DNA from: Adiantum capillus-veneris
Lineage: Eukaryota > Streptophyta > Polypodiopsida > Polypodiales > Pteridaceae
NCBI GenBank assembly: GCA_014529385.2
Contig: CM043962.1
Coordinates: forward strand, 91,318,680 to 91,382,679
Reading direction: 5' to 3'
DNA length: 64,000 nucleotides
The notes beneath the pieces are model-generated. The model was given only the letters and a program-made list of their open reading frames with translations. It ran no database searches and was not told the DNA's origin. Below are positions 1 to 15,780 of the stretch, piece by piece. Within the stretch, counting starts at the first letter, position 1; every line of letters starts with the position of its first letter. A program made the translations under genes and the position numbers.

Positions 1-195
1 TGATTTGTGGGGTCTACTTGATATGCTTGACCTTGTGGTATACTCAAATTTGAGCAAGTTTATCAATTGTTTTGTGTCCGCAAACTCTGATTTCAAGAAT
101 TTGGCTTAAGTCTCACTTTTGTGATCCAAATTTCACCAAAATTGATTTGTGGGGTCTACTTGATATGCTTGACCTTGTGGTATACTCAAATTTGC
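1..195. repeat. 140-bp tandem duplication in the leader
   Basis: The block beginning TTGATTTGTGGGGTCTACTT at about 2-54 recurs almost unchanged at about 142-195, giving a period of about 140 bp. Element B has only one copy of the matching block (about 34655-34715), so the duplication is private to element A. Confidence 0.8.
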
Positions 196-220
196 AAAAT
201 TTTCAAATTTTGAAGCAGAT

Positions 221-818
221 GTAAATAATCGCGATTATTTACTCGAGCTAAATTTTTGCAAATTTATCCCAACTTTGACACAGATCTATTAAGCACCTCA
301 AGTAATGGGCCCTAGCCAAGTTTCATCAAGTTTGGACAAGTTTTGGTCAAATGGTGATCAATTTTATGTCGCAAACTAACTTTGAAAATTTGGTCACAAT
401 TTTCAATCGAGTGATCCAAATCTTACCAAATTTGGTTTGTGGGCTTATTACAACATAGTAAAACTAGTGGTATACTGACTTGGTCAAAAAAGTTAAAAAA
501 TGGGACAGATGTAAATAATCGTGATTATTTACAATTGGCAACTTTTTGTATATTTTTGGTCAACTAAGCATGTACACGTATTTATCACATCAGTATAAGC
601 CTATGAATCAAATTTCAACAAGTTTGGATAAAATTTTCTCCAATTTACACTCAAGATTCCGAAAGTCAGTACAAACTTTAGTTTTTACCCAATTTTTTGT
701 CAGTTTGGTGATCCAAATCTTTTGTGCCTTTACAAAAGTTGTTTGTACACATGCAATGAGTCGATGATATGAACCTTGGTCAAATCTGATCTAAAAGTTA
801 ATAATCGCGATTATTAAC
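221..818. repeat. Three periodic palindromes in the element A leader
   Basis: Near-identical self-complementary sites occur at 221-242, 511-532 and 797-818. The first has the perfect core TAAATAATCGCGATTATTTA, the second differs by one central base, and the third is a perfect palindrome with GTTAATAAT arms. Spacings are 290 and 286 bp, so each lies once in a diverged tandem unit. A half-site recurs in the LTR at about 1854-1871. The function is unknown; the conserved arms suggest a protein-binding site or an RNA stem. Confidence 0.85.
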
Positions 819-1490
819 TTCAGGCTTGAAATGAACCAATTTTTGTAATTTTTCAATGGACAGTCTTTTTATGAGCTAATTTAAGCCTATGAATCAAGTC
901 AAAACTTACTTTGGCCTAAAATGTCAAAAAAAGTAAATAATCTGAGTTTTGGCCAACTCTTGAAATTTTTACCTCGAAGTGTCCTTGAGCTTACCAACTG
1001 GTTCAGACAACTTTTATGCTTACTCTCCAATTGGATGAGTGGTTTCGAGTCTTTTCGTGTTATTTCTAGCCATAGACATGAAATTCTGCAACTTCCAATA
1101 ACAACTCACAATGATTCTTTCAGAGAGAGCAATGTTCTGAAATCCACCTCGGATCCTACTTACCCTACTCCTAGATTCTCATGCAATGGGGTTGTGGAAA
1201 GTGCCCACAAACACTCGTTTTCTTGTCTTTTATGGTTTTCTGAGCATTGATATTAAGACTTGTTTCGTCTACCAATCATCTTCAAAATCCTAATCTATTT
1301 CTACAATCCTACAATCCTAAAGGCATTTATCAAGTACGCTTACTTCCAAGCTACCTCTACACAGCAAAAGATGACAATCTTAGGCTATGCAGTTTCTAAA
1401 AGAAAATTTTGATTCTCTAAGAGATCCTAGAGGAAGTTAAAGGATAACTTCACAAGACGCTCATATTTTTCCCTAGTTTAGGTCTCTTCG

Positions 1491-1509
1491 ATCCCCGTTA
1501 GCGGCGCCA
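1491..1509 (-). other. Primer-binding site, tRNA-Asp type
   Basis: On the minus strand this reads TGGCGCCGCTAACGGGGAT, close to the plant tRNA-Asp 3'-end complement used by Athila-type elements. It sits two bases from the LTR end, as expected. It fixes the orientation (minus) and the inner border of the LTR. Confidence 0.85.
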
Positions 1510-1511
1510 AA

Positions 1512-2436
1512 TGTGGGACGCATGTTTAACCTCACCATCCTATTTTATTGCAGTATTAACGAGAACCACGATTAAATTTTCAATCCATGGGATGAAGTTG
1601 ACTCGACTAGTGCATAGAGGCTACAAGAGGTTGTCAATCTCTCGGAAAACAACTAACAACTCGCATCTAACTCAAGCTACACTCAAGTGACTGAAAGCAC
1701 CAAATGCCAATCGCTCATCGACAAACAAATCACATCCGTTACAGCATCAGATGACATCCAAACATAACAAAACTTCTAGGACATGTTTATAAGACCTAAG
1801 CACACATGCTTATGGTCTCAGACCCCACTTTAGGTCAAGTTCCAAAATCGCGATTATTAACAGCAGTGGATTTTTGACCTAATCGTTTTCAACCTAGAAT
1901 GCATCTAAATGCTTAGCAATGATGCCCCAATATCCCACCTATGCTTAGTATTTTATTTGAAAGTGTAAATTTCTAGTTATGATGAAATTAGACCGCACGT
2001 CGACGATGCCGAAAGCTATGAAATACTGTGATGTGTTTACGTGAATGCGTAGAGCTCTTACCTGCGGTTGCAATGCAACAAACGCGACTTCAATGTGACA
2101 ATCGGGGAGGAAGTAGGAAGCGCAAGAAGGAGAGGAGTGAGCGCTATTAGCTCACACTGTGTATTTCATTATCCAAAAACTTAACAGTAACTTACAAAAA
2201 TTGGCTTTTATACCTTAGCCAAGGTTTTTGGTGGTCAAAACTAATAATCTGGGAGTTCTACCAAAGATGGGTAATGACAGGTTGATACAATCTAAAAGCT
2301 TGTAGCCTTGGCTCATTAATTACAGAGTTTATCCGAGAAAATAGGAGTTACAAATATTCCCGATTTATCAAAATAATAAGTGTTTTACAATGAAAATTCC
2401 AAAAAATGGTATCTGTGTTAGCTTGCTGCTAACACA
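1512..2436 (-). mobile_element. 5' LTR of Athila-like element A
   Basis: The LTR is about 925 bp and is bounded by TG and CA dinucleotides (plus-strand TGTGGGACGC to TGCTGCTAACACA). It is homologous along its length to the interrupted LTR of element B (35996-36225 joined to 42056-42740). The outer border is inferred from where the two copies stop matching (CACGC versus CAAGC). Just outside lies a (CA)n run. The partner 3' LTR lies left of the window. Confidence 0.85.
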
Positions 2437-3157
2437 CGCACACACACACACACAGGACCAAGCTCACTCATTAAGGGAGTGAACACAAAAAAGAAAGATA
2501 GAGAGGTGGATGGTCCTCTGAAAACAATCTTTGAGTTGTGACTATCCTCATCCTAGCTGTGCCACCTCCATAGTTAGAAAGAGAGGGAACATGGTCCTCT
2601 AAAACAAGTCTATGAGTTGTGACTATCATCATCTTGGTTTGCCACCTCCAAAGCTACAATAAGATGTCTCTGTGAATATATCTCAAGTGAGAAGTGACCC
2701 AACTTATGTGATGTTTAGAATCCATGATCTCTTGGAGAGTAGACTACCTCTATACAACGTCTACAATCTACCTTGTATGTTCTCATAGGTAGAAAAGTGC
2801 TCCTAGCACTCAACCTCCTCTTTGCATAGCTTACAAAATCTCTTTTTGCTGGGAGTATCATCAACTCATCCTTTCTCGATCCATACCCTATGTGATGCTA
2901 CCTTGAGCTGGTCAATAGCTACGCGTGAGGTATGAAGCATGTTCGTGTCCCTCTATCTAGTATAGAGGGAGAGGGGGTGTGGGGGGATGGGGGAGAGATT
3001 GTCTTGGGGGGGAAAAGCAAGCCAAGTAGTACAAGGAATACATCATAGGGAGACAAGGAAAGAAAAAGAGAGAAGGCTAAACTCACTCATCTAAGGAGAG
3101 TGAGTAGGAACCACTCTCACTAAATTTGTTTCAAGGTAATCAAAAATGGAGGGAAAG

Positions 3158-3160
<3 letters not shown>
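2437..3160. other. Low-complexity intergenic region with relics of the CT/spacer family
   Basis: No gene is seen. A short (CA)n run abuts the LTR. The sequence then holds GGACCAAGCTCACTCATTAA, which is the reverse complement of the spacer consensus found between CT tracts at 5.4-11.5 kb. An 81-bp near-tandem repeat starts with TGGTCCTCT at about 2512 and 2593 and includes GAGTTGTGACTATC. These suggest an inverted, decayed segment of the same satellite-like family. Confidence 0.5.

Positions 3161-3200
<40 letters not shown>
3161..3200. repeat. (GA)n microsatellite
   Basis: About 40 bp of uninterrupted GA dinucleotides, the opposite strand polarity to the CT tracts further right. Confidence 0.95.
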
Positions 3201-3202
<2 letters not shown>

Positions 3203-3814
3203 GGATACAATTGAGGCCTCTAGAACCTATATGGAGTGATATGTGTATCTTGAAGTCTCAATATCTTATATAGACAAAGGCAAACAATAGTACTTGGTCA
3301 TTGACTACTGGGGAGTACTAGAGAGAAAGAGAGAAGAGAAAGAAACAAAAGAGTGCCACATAGATTTTGGTATAGGTGTAATTCTTTGCTTTCTCGGCCC
3401 CAATACAAGATTTTTCCATGTGGACGAATCTTAACCAATTCAAACCTAGGTACTTGACCTAGGTGTTGTACATGTTAACACACCAAACAAATTCAGACCT
3501 AGTTCATCGACTTAGGTTTTGTGCATGTAGATCCACCTTTTGCCAACCAATGAGAGCTGGCAGAATTGCAGTTTGACCAAACTATAGAGAGAGAGAGAGA
3601 ACAGAGAGCCGAATTGTATGCAGCCTCGTGCTGCCTAGCGATTTGCTTGTTGCTAGTAGCGTCGACTGCCCATAGTTGTCGTACCACCCCTGCACGCGGC
3701 CAACCCTGTCCGCCGGGTCGGCCATGGCAAAACTGTAGAGAGAGAGGGGGGGAGAGGTCACTATGTCGCGGGCTACCAATTTCAAAGTCGATTGGCTCCA
3801 GGTACGAGATGCAG
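3201..3814. other. Intergenic region, nothing recognised
   Basis: There is no conserved reading frame. A small plus-strand ORF at 3566-3844 has a hydrophobic stretch but begins in a GA repeat and matches no family I know. The stretch 3600-3800 is GC-richer than its surroundings. Confidence 0.5.
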
Positions 3815-4040
3815 GGCGATGTGAGTAAAATACATTTTCCCTAACCGATCAAAATAAGAAACTTTAAATTCTCCCAGTTTTTAGATCAAAATTTGAATCT
3901 TTTGCCGATAATCACACGAAAACTTGTGTAAATTTGTCAGTTTTCTTAAAGGCAAGCTTAAAATCTCATCGGGATTTTAAAATTTTGGCCAATACATTGG
4001 ACCTGGGTTTTTTCTAGCTACAAGTGTTAAGCGTGAGGAC
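3815..4040. repeat. Copy 1 of a MITE-like direct repeat pair
   Basis: The block running from AATACATTTTCC to TTTTTTCTAGC matches copy 2 (4077-4330) in the same orientation for about 190 bp with scattered substitutions. Its flanks are degraded. The right end still shows the CTTGTAG and CTAGAAAAA elements (read on the minus strand) found in the inverted termini of copy 2. Confidence 0.65.
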
Positions 4041-4076
4041 GTCAAAGTCTTCAGCCTGAAGAATCAAGATTAATGG

Positions 4077-4330
4077 TGAAAGACCCTAGACTTGTAGGGC
4101 TAGAAAAATACATTTTTCCTTACCGGTAAAAATAAGGGAAAACTTGAAATTCTCTCGGTTTTTAGGTTAAAATTTGAAGCTTTTGCCGGTAATTACACTA
4201 AAAACCTGTGTAAAACCCCCAATTTTCTTAAAGGAAAGCTCAAAATCTAACCAGGATTTTACAATTTCAACCGGCTAAAATACACTGGACCTCGATTTTT
4301 TTCTAGCCTTGCAAATCTAGGGTCTTTACA
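4077..4330. mobile_element. Small inverted-repeat element (MITE-like), copy 2
   Basis: The left end AAAGACCCTAGACTTGTAGG followed by GCTAGAAAAA is mirrored at the right end, whose reverse complement reads AAAGACCCTAGATTTGCAAG then GCTAGAAAAA. These form imperfect terminal inverted repeats of about 30 bp around roughly 190 bp of AT-rich DNA with no coding capacity. No clear target duplication is visible. The superfamily cannot be named. Confidence 0.6.
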
Positions 4331-4842
4331 GCAACCCTCCAAGCCGCCATCACCATGTGTGCAAGTCATGGTCTGATGAGCCGTTGGCTTCAATCGCACT
4401 CCTCATCCAGCTTTGTTGATAGCCTATCTGAAAATTTGATGAGGCAAGCATTTTGAAACGATCCATAGACAAATAGAAACATCTCTCATGAACAATTCAG
4501 TGCAGAATATGGTGTCCACGGGAGTTGGTAAATGTGTATAGCTCCAAGGAGATGCAACAACATTGTAGTAGAAGTCAAGTAGTCAATCATGCAGGTGCCT
4601 ACGTTGCCAACCAGGATCAAAAGAATAGTCAAAGAGCGGAAGCAGAAGCTAATTCTTTTTTCCACACAAAGAGTATCTTGGGTGCATGTATTATAGATGA
4701 AGCGCATGTACATGACTACATCAACAACTCTACTACAATAATATGTACTCACAAATCAGATGTCCAACACTATAACAACCTTGCCTTGAAAAGGTTGTAC
4801 AATCAAACTAATACTACAAAAGTTGAAATGAAGACAAACACG
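4331..4842. other. Intergenic region, nothing recognised
   Basis: Small ORFs on both strands at 4486-4866 overlap each other and lack recognisable motifs. No repeat other than the edge of the following duplication was found. Confidence 0.4.
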
Positions 4843-5649
<807 letters not shown>

Positions 5650-5663
5650 CCCCCCCCCCCCCC

Positions 5664-5724
<61 letters not shown>
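5650..5724. repeat. (C)25 followed by a (CT)n tract
   Basis: A run of about 25 cytosines (5650-5674) passes directly into CT dinucleotides (5675-5724). Homopolymer lengths in an assembly are approximate. Confidence 0.95.
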
Positions 5725-9553
<3,829 letters not shown>

Positions 9554-9837
9554 GCAAACCCTCGATCTTGTCCTCCTAGTCAAATTTTTGTGAGGATAAT
9601 TCCCCTCGCTTTCTCTAAGCAAGTGAGATTTATGCCCCCCCCCCCCCCCCCCCCCCCCCGCAAACCCTCGATCTTGTCCTCCTACTCGAATTTTTGTGAG
9701 GATAATTCCCCTCGCTTTCTCTAAACAAGTGAGATTTATGCCCCCCCCCCCCCTCTCTCTCCCCCCCTCACTTTTGTCCATCTGGTCAATTTTTTATGAG
9801 GATAACTTCCCTCACTTTCTCTAAGAGAATGAGTTTT

Positions 9838-9901
<64 letters not shown>

Positions 9902-9976
9902 GTCTACAACATCAAAACATTAATGAGAATGCTTCTCTTCACTCTCTCTAAGTTAGTGACCTTGGACTCTCTCCCC

Positions 9977-10041
<65 letters not shown>

Positions 10042-10133
10042 CCCTTTTATCCTCCTTCAATCCTTTGTTTTGTCCACGTGGTCAAATCTTTAGTGTGGAT
10101 GTTTTCACTCACACCCTAAGCCAGTGAGTTTGG

Positions 10134-10207
<74 letters not shown>

Positions 10208-10414
10208 AACCTATTCTATCTACATAGCTAAATATTTAGTGTGGATGTTTTGACTCTCTTGCTTCTTCCCTTGCCAATGGCTGTCATTCTTCCTGTGATT
10301 CTTTCTCTCTATTTATCTATCTATATATCTCCCTCTTAATCCCTGATTTTTGTCCACATGGTCAAAATTTAAGTGAGGATGCTTCTCCTCATCCTCGCTA
10401 AGTTAATGAGCTTG

Positions 10415-10472
<58 letters not shown>

Positions 10473-10564
10473 GCTCTACTTTGTCCACTTTGTGAAATCT
10501 TCAATGTGGATGTTTTGCACTGAGTTTGGTCCCCCCTTGTCAATGGCTCCCTCATTCTTTGTAT

Positions 10565-10618
<54 letters not shown>

Positions 10619-10878
10619 GCCTCAATTTTGTCCACATAGTCAAATGGTTAGACTTAATGGTGTTTTTCCTCATATTCCCTAAGTCAATGAGCTTGAATGT
10701 GGATGTTTTGATTCACTCTCTAAGGCAATGAGTTTGGTCCCCCCTTGTCAATGGCTCCTTCATTCTTTTTGTAACTCTCTCTACCTTTATCTCTCCCTCT
10801 CTCTCTCTAGCCATTTGTTTTGTCAACATGGTGAAAACTATGGGAAGACATGTCCTCACTCTTCGTAAGTGAGTTTGG

Positions 10879-10934
<56 letters not shown>

Positions 10935-11009
10935 CCCCTCAATTTTGTCCACATGGTCAAATGGTTAGACTTAACAATGTTTTTCCTCATACCCCCCAAT
11001 GAACTTGGT

Positions 11010-11054
<45 letters not shown>

Positions 11055-11414
11055 TTCATCCCTTCAAGTGGCCTTGTCCACTTCTTCCTAAATGTCACTC
11101 CTCTCTCTCTCTGTCTTGTCCCCTCTCTCTCCCCTCCTCCTCTCTCTCTCTCTCTCTCTCTCCTCATCAAAGTCTTCGTCAATCTCCCCCAACTCCCTCC
11201 CCCCCCCCCCCCCCCCCCTTCCTTCTCTCTCTCTCCCCTTTGTCGATGGCTTCCTCATTCTCCTTTATCACACTATCTTCCCTCTCTAACCGCTATGACT
11301 CTCATTAGCTTTGTGTACCTCCCTCTCTTACTCTCTCCTCAAGCCCTTGTTTTGTTCATTTGGTCAAACCTTTAATGAGGATGTTTCTCTTCACTCTCCT
11401 TTAGTGAGTGAGCT

Positions 11415-11471
<57 letters not shown>

Positions 11472-11540
11472 GCCCACATGGTCAAAACTTTAGTGACTAT
11501 TTCTCTCAACTCTCCCTAAGTGACTTAGTTTTGGTTCTCT
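9554..11540. repeat. Compound CT/spacer array (about 10 spacer units)
   Basis: Long (CT)n tracts (9839-9895, 9978-10039, 10137-10205, 10418-10468, 10568-10616, 10882-10932, 11420-11466) alternate with spacers of 60-200 bp. Spacers share the consensus TTTTGTCCACATGGTCAAA, then AGTGAGGATG, CCTCACTCTC, CTAAGT and GTGAGCTTGGTCC. Two spacers at 9554-9740 are a 118-bp tandem duplicate. Runs of about 25 C (9635-9659) and a (TG)n run (about 11012-11053) are included. There is no coding content: ORFs here are Ser-Leu or Arg-Glu repeats read through CT tracts. Confidence 0.85.
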
Positions 11541-11698
11541 CTCCCTCTCATGGTATCTTGAAAGCTATAATACATCCTTCCTAATGGTTTGAAAATCTTA
11601 GAAAGTTTTGGGAAGTTTGTATCGAGATAGATGTGTTTGTCTTTATACCAAGATTTGTGTCTTGAAGTAAATATATATCTCCCTCTCTCTCTCTCTAC

Positions 11699-11785
<87 letters not shown>

Positions 11786-11964
11786 GAGCATCTTACAAAA
11801 GATAATAGACACACTAAAAAGTAGAATAGTATTGAGTAATATTAGGATTAGCTCACATACAACAAATTAATATTTCTCCATGTGACCAAATTTTGGGGCC
11901 ATCGGGGAAAATCATAAGTCGGACACATTGTGCATATTAGCTACAAGACCAACTTATTGTGGAC

Positions 11965-11969
<5 letters not shown>
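11541..11969. other. AT-rich spacer with (AT)n and (CT)n
   Basis: An (AT)n run at 11710-11742 is followed by (TC)n at 11747-11783. The remainder is unremarkable and non-coding. Confidence 0.6.

Positions 11970-12032
<63 letters not shown>
11970..12032. repeat. (CT)n microsatellite
   Basis: About 63 bp of CT dinucleotides; the last long tract of the array. Confidence 0.97.
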
Positions 12033-12034
<2 letters not shown>

Positions 12035-12775
12035 GTCTCTCTTTGGCATGAATTGTATATCCACTCAAGCGTATGAGATGCATTACATAGTTCTGGGAAG
12101 ATTGGCTCTAGACTAACCAAAGCCCCAAGTTTTGACCATACGACTAAATCTTGGGGCTTGCAATAGGTTAAGGAGAGTCTAGAAGACTCGCATATCATTT
12201 AAGTTTTAGCTTTTCTAAGCAAGTATGAGTTGGAACCACAAGGAACCTCGGCCACAAAACTCATAAGGTGTTTCTAAACATCACCCATATATAAAAGATT
12301 TTATAATTGATTTGCATCAACCTCCGGGTTACCATAGCATGACCAAAAAACTCCCACATATCACTAAGTCCCAAATTAACGAAATTCCCAAGCAAACGGG
12401 ATCCATTTTGATTTGGAATTACCAAAATGTCTTTAAAGTCTCAAACTCTTTAATAAGGTGTTTAATGCAGATTTGGTATTTCTATGCTCGAATAGAGAGC
12501 TGGTTATTATATCAAAAAACCAAGACGTTTGTGAGGGGTGAATGGACCTTATATGACCTCTATGAGTCAAAATATGTAGAAATCCTCTGAATACAAGATA
12601 TCAAAAATATTTTCTTAAAGTGGGAGAATGTGTTCTTTTGTGGATTTCGAAACGGTCAAGGAGAGGGAAGGAAAGCAACAATGGGAAGAAGAAGAAAGTT
12701 ACTATTTGTGTAGAAGGAAATAGAAGTGTAGGAAGGATTAGGTTTCTTCAAAGAATTGCAAGTGAAGTTATTGGG
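12033..12775. other. Intergenic region, nothing recognised
   Basis: Small ORFs (for example 12312-12590) show no family resemblance. The region is AT-rich and non-repetitive. Confidence 0.4.
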
Positions 12776-12896
12776 TTGAAAACTCTAAAACACTAAACCC
12801 CAAATCTAAACTAAAACTAAAACCAAAACTAATCATAAACTCTAAACTAATTTTAAACTCTAATCTAGCCCATAAATCCTAAAAACCTTAACCTAT
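12776..12896. repeat. Degenerate telomere-like repeat, left part
   Basis: Many variants of the plant telomere unit CCCTAAA appear, such as CTAAACCCCAAATCTAAACT and AAACTCTAAACTAA. The block stops at a retroposed insert and resumes at 13736. Confidence 0.7.
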
Positions 12897-13735
12897 CCTT
12901 TTTTTTTTGGGCAAAACTCACAAAAGCGAGCTACATAGTATTAATAAAACCAGAAAGAATTTCATGATGAACCTTGCTTAAACACGAGCCAAGGCATCCA
13001 ATCACTCGTAGATAGACAAAGACAAAATTCGATCTTTTACAAGGAGCCCCAACTTGAAACATAACAGAAGATTAACCATAAACAACCCATAAGTAGGAGA
13101 TCACTCCACATGATAAGCCTAGGAAAAGACAATGATAATGCCATAGTAAGGGCAGAGTCCAAAGCTGCCATCACCTCAAAAGCGTACTTGGCTGAAGGCA
13201 AGCCCATCGATCGCAATGAGAGCCAAGCACAAGCAAAGAAGAAGCGGTCTTGTATGGTGAACCTCGCACCATCATCATTGCAAATCGATGCCACCAAGGG
13301 ATGGAGCCTTCCACAAACCGTACCTGCCGATCCACCAAAAAGATCCAGTACCTCCACGGCAAGAGGAACCCAAAAGCTTTGTCTATTATCCACAAGGTGG
13401 ATTTTGAGGGGAGCTGAGCACTTTCGAAGAGCGACTCAATGTTGCCACAATAAAGTGCGAGCCTGCCACACCAGGGCTTCACCACACCAAGCCAACAAAA
13501 TCAACACTGCCCACTAAATTTCCCCCTCCCTCCCAAAGAGCCAAAAATGAGAAGGGGGGGGGGGGCAAGGTCCTCCGGAATAGAGATGGGCAGCACTGCA
13601 GGGGCCTCCCTCCCAAGGTATCCCCAACCCCTTGCGCACACTTCCCTTTCCCCATATCGCTAACAAGATCATCCTTGAGATGATATGGCTGCCTTGCCTC
13701 AAGCCGCCTCGTGCGAGCCTCCTAGGCTAAAGCAT
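12897..13735 (-). mobile_element. Retroposed insert with poly(A) tail and target duplication, family not identified
   Basis: The insert begins on the plus strand with a run of T (poly(A) on the minus strand) and is flanked by AACCTATC at about 12888-12896 and again at about 13737-13744. This is consistent with a target-primed insertion in minus orientation into telomere-like DNA. Minus-strand frames of 60-120 codons (for example 13037-13393) are broken and show no motif I can name. A 5'-truncated LINE tail or a retro-pseudogene are both possible. Confidence 0.55.
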
Positions 13736-14330
13736 AAACCTATCTTTAAACTAAATTACACTAAACCATAGATCCTAAACCATAAACTAACCCTAAAATG
13801 CTATACCCCAAACCTGAACTAAAGCTAAACCCAAAATTAATATTAAACTCTAAATTAATTCTAAATCTTAATTTAGCACAACAATCCTAAAACCCCCAAA
13901 TTAGCCATAAACTAAATTACACTAAACCCTAAACTAACTCTATAACCTAAAGTAACTCTAAGCCCTAAAGCACTAAACCCTAAATTAAAAACTAATGGTA
14001 AGCCTTAATCTATGTCCCTAATCCTAAAAACCCTAAATTAATTCTTAACAAACTACACCAAATCGCAAGTTCTTAAATCTTAAACTAACTCTAAGCCTTA
14101 AAACACTAAACCCTAAACCCTCAGAAACCTTAAACTATGTCCTAAATCTTAGAAACCCTAAATTAACTTTAAATTAAATTACACTAAACACCAATCCTTA
14201 AACTAGCCTTAAAACTTAAATGGTAGTATCTTAAACTATAAGCTAACCTTAAATTAACATTAAATAAATCATAAATATTTCACTCATAAATCTTAAACAA
14301 AGTCACTCTAAACTTTAATAGAATTAAACT
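13736..14330. repeat. Degenerate telomere-like repeat, right part
   Basis: About 600 bp of drifted (CCCTAAA)n, for example CTAAACCCTAAACTAACTC and ACTAAACCCTAAACCC, becoming AT-richer to the right. It is an interstitial telomere-like block, not a chromosome end, because unrelated DNA follows on both sides. Confidence 0.7.
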
Positions 14331-14523
14331 ACTTTAACAAACCACTTGATTAAAGTACATAAAAATCCTACCAAGAAACTTAATTAAGAAAATCTTAGTT
14401 ACAAATGAAGTATACTAAACCAATATTAATCAAACAACAAAAGGTAATTAAATAACAAACTAGATATTAGAAACCCTAATTATCAAACAAATCTACAAAA
14501 AATTTAACAAATTCTTCAAAAAC
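14331..14523. repeat. AT-rich satellite-like unit flanking the gag-only element (left)
   Basis: The stretch AATAACAAACTAGATATTAG through TCTTCAAAAACT matches 20510-20625, on the other side of the element, in the same orientation. The right flank shows a tandem period of about 170 bp, so the element appears to sit in a satellite-like array. Confidence 0.55.
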
Positions 14524-15116
14524 TGGAAGAGCACTTGCAACAAGAAAAGTGTGTTGTGCTCTCTATGGTGGGTGCTTCTCAGTGCAATATGTGTGAAGCC
14601 TCACTTTAATAGAAAGAAAACACAACACAACAATGAAACCATCAACTCAAAAGATACAACAATAGACTCAGAACACCATGGAACTCCACTAACTCATGGA
14701 AGTAGTACAAACACTGGCTAGCAACAAACTCAGATCTAAGCCGAGGACTCATAGGTACAATGGGGGTGTCAAGGCTCCAATGTGCAGGGAGTGTGCATGT
14801 GTGTGGTGATGCATAAAAGACACAAGACTCAAGATGCTAGACCATAAAAAGTAGATGAATCATATGATGACTAGAACCAACTACACATATATACCATCCT
14901 AAAGAGCCACCAATGGATTAAAAGATATCCCAACCCAGATAAGTCTATCTCCAAACTGTGGTGGTGGTGATCTGGCCACGGTGCCCACTTGATCACCACC
15001 CATATCTCTACCATGTGTCAATGCCCAAGCAAGATTCCAGATAGTGTGAACCCAATACCAATCGTAACTAATGACTACCTGTCACGTGCACATGACATTG
15101 TAGCCCTGCTATACAG
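14524..15116 (-). mobile_element. 3' LTR of the gag-only element
   Basis: It matches 19750-20463 from AAGTGTGTTGTGCTCTCT through CATGACATTGTAGCCCT. The ends are consistent with TG and CA but are approximate. Confidence 0.65.
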
Positions 15117-15780
15117 GTTGCCCACCACAAGACCACTCATTGTCTTGATGAGCAAAACATTGGAAAACCAAAGATGCTCGAGAACCTTCTGTTCATGGCC
15201 AAACATGAAGATACATTTATAAAGAACTAGAGACTGATACATGCAACTGAAGAATGCGGAGGAGAAACTTGGCGCAGCTCTATGTTAATAGTCGTGTTGT
15301 GAGGGAAACATTATCTTGATACAGCAACGAGGTCACACTACAATGAGGAGACATGCGGGCTCTTGGAACACCTCCAAGCTCTTAGCATAGAGCGCACCAT
15401 AGGATCAGCAAGAAAAGTGGATGCAAGTAAGAAAAGAGGATGCATGTTGATAACAAATCTTCTCTAGATTTAGATTGGGGATATGTAGTGAAAAGGCTTG
15501 AAAGTTGTGAGCATGAGTCCAAACCAAATTCTAAATTTTGAGCATGAGCCCAAATCGACGATATACCAAAGCAATAAAATGCACCCCAAGAAACCCTTAG
15601 CCTCCATCCTAGATCCAGAGATGTCACTTGTGCTACGACAGCTCCCCTTTCTCAAAACCCCAACAATGGCGGAGTTGATCCAAAACATGGAAACCATTTT
15701 GCAATCATGCCAAATGCAAGCTTGAAACTTAGAAACTGGGGAGCTATTTGAAAGGAAAATCTCAAGGAAACCCAAGGGAT
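15117..15780 (-). other. Internal non-coding part of the gag-only element
   Basis: No pol motif is seen on either strand. Small ORFs overlap in several frames. Confidence 0.4.

Larger units (their letters stand above)
1..1490 (-). mobile_element. Athila-like Ty3/gypsy element A: untranslated leader, running off the left edge
   Basis: This is the leader (between primer-binding site and gag) of a minus-strand LTR retrotransposon whose 5' LTR lies at 1512-2436. It aligns with 34560-35990, the leader of element B, over phrases such as GTGATCCAAATTTCACCAAA and CTTGTGGTATACTC. No open frame of meaningful length exists and the small ORFs (for example 546-767 and 921-1250) are not conserved in the second copy. 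The leader is built of diverged units of about 287 bp, each with a palindrome. The coding part of this element would lie to the left of the window. Assignment to the Athila/Tat-like group comes from the related element B and the tRNA-Asp primer site. Confidence 0.75.

Noticed and set aside
3566-3844. Small secreted protein with a hydrophobic segment
   Set aside because: Its start lies in a GA repeat, an opposite-strand ORF overlaps it, and no family resemblance or gene structure supports it.
9554-11540. Alternation of repeats and spacers reminiscent of a CRISPR array
   Set aside because: The conserved part is the spacer and the CT tracts vary in length; there is no uniform direct repeat, no cas gene, and the DNA is eukaryotic.
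13037-13485. Two overlapping minus-strand ORFs in the poly(A)-tailed insert as a gene
   Set aside because: They overlap in different frames and neither shows a motif I can name; kept only as part of an unidentified retroposed insert.
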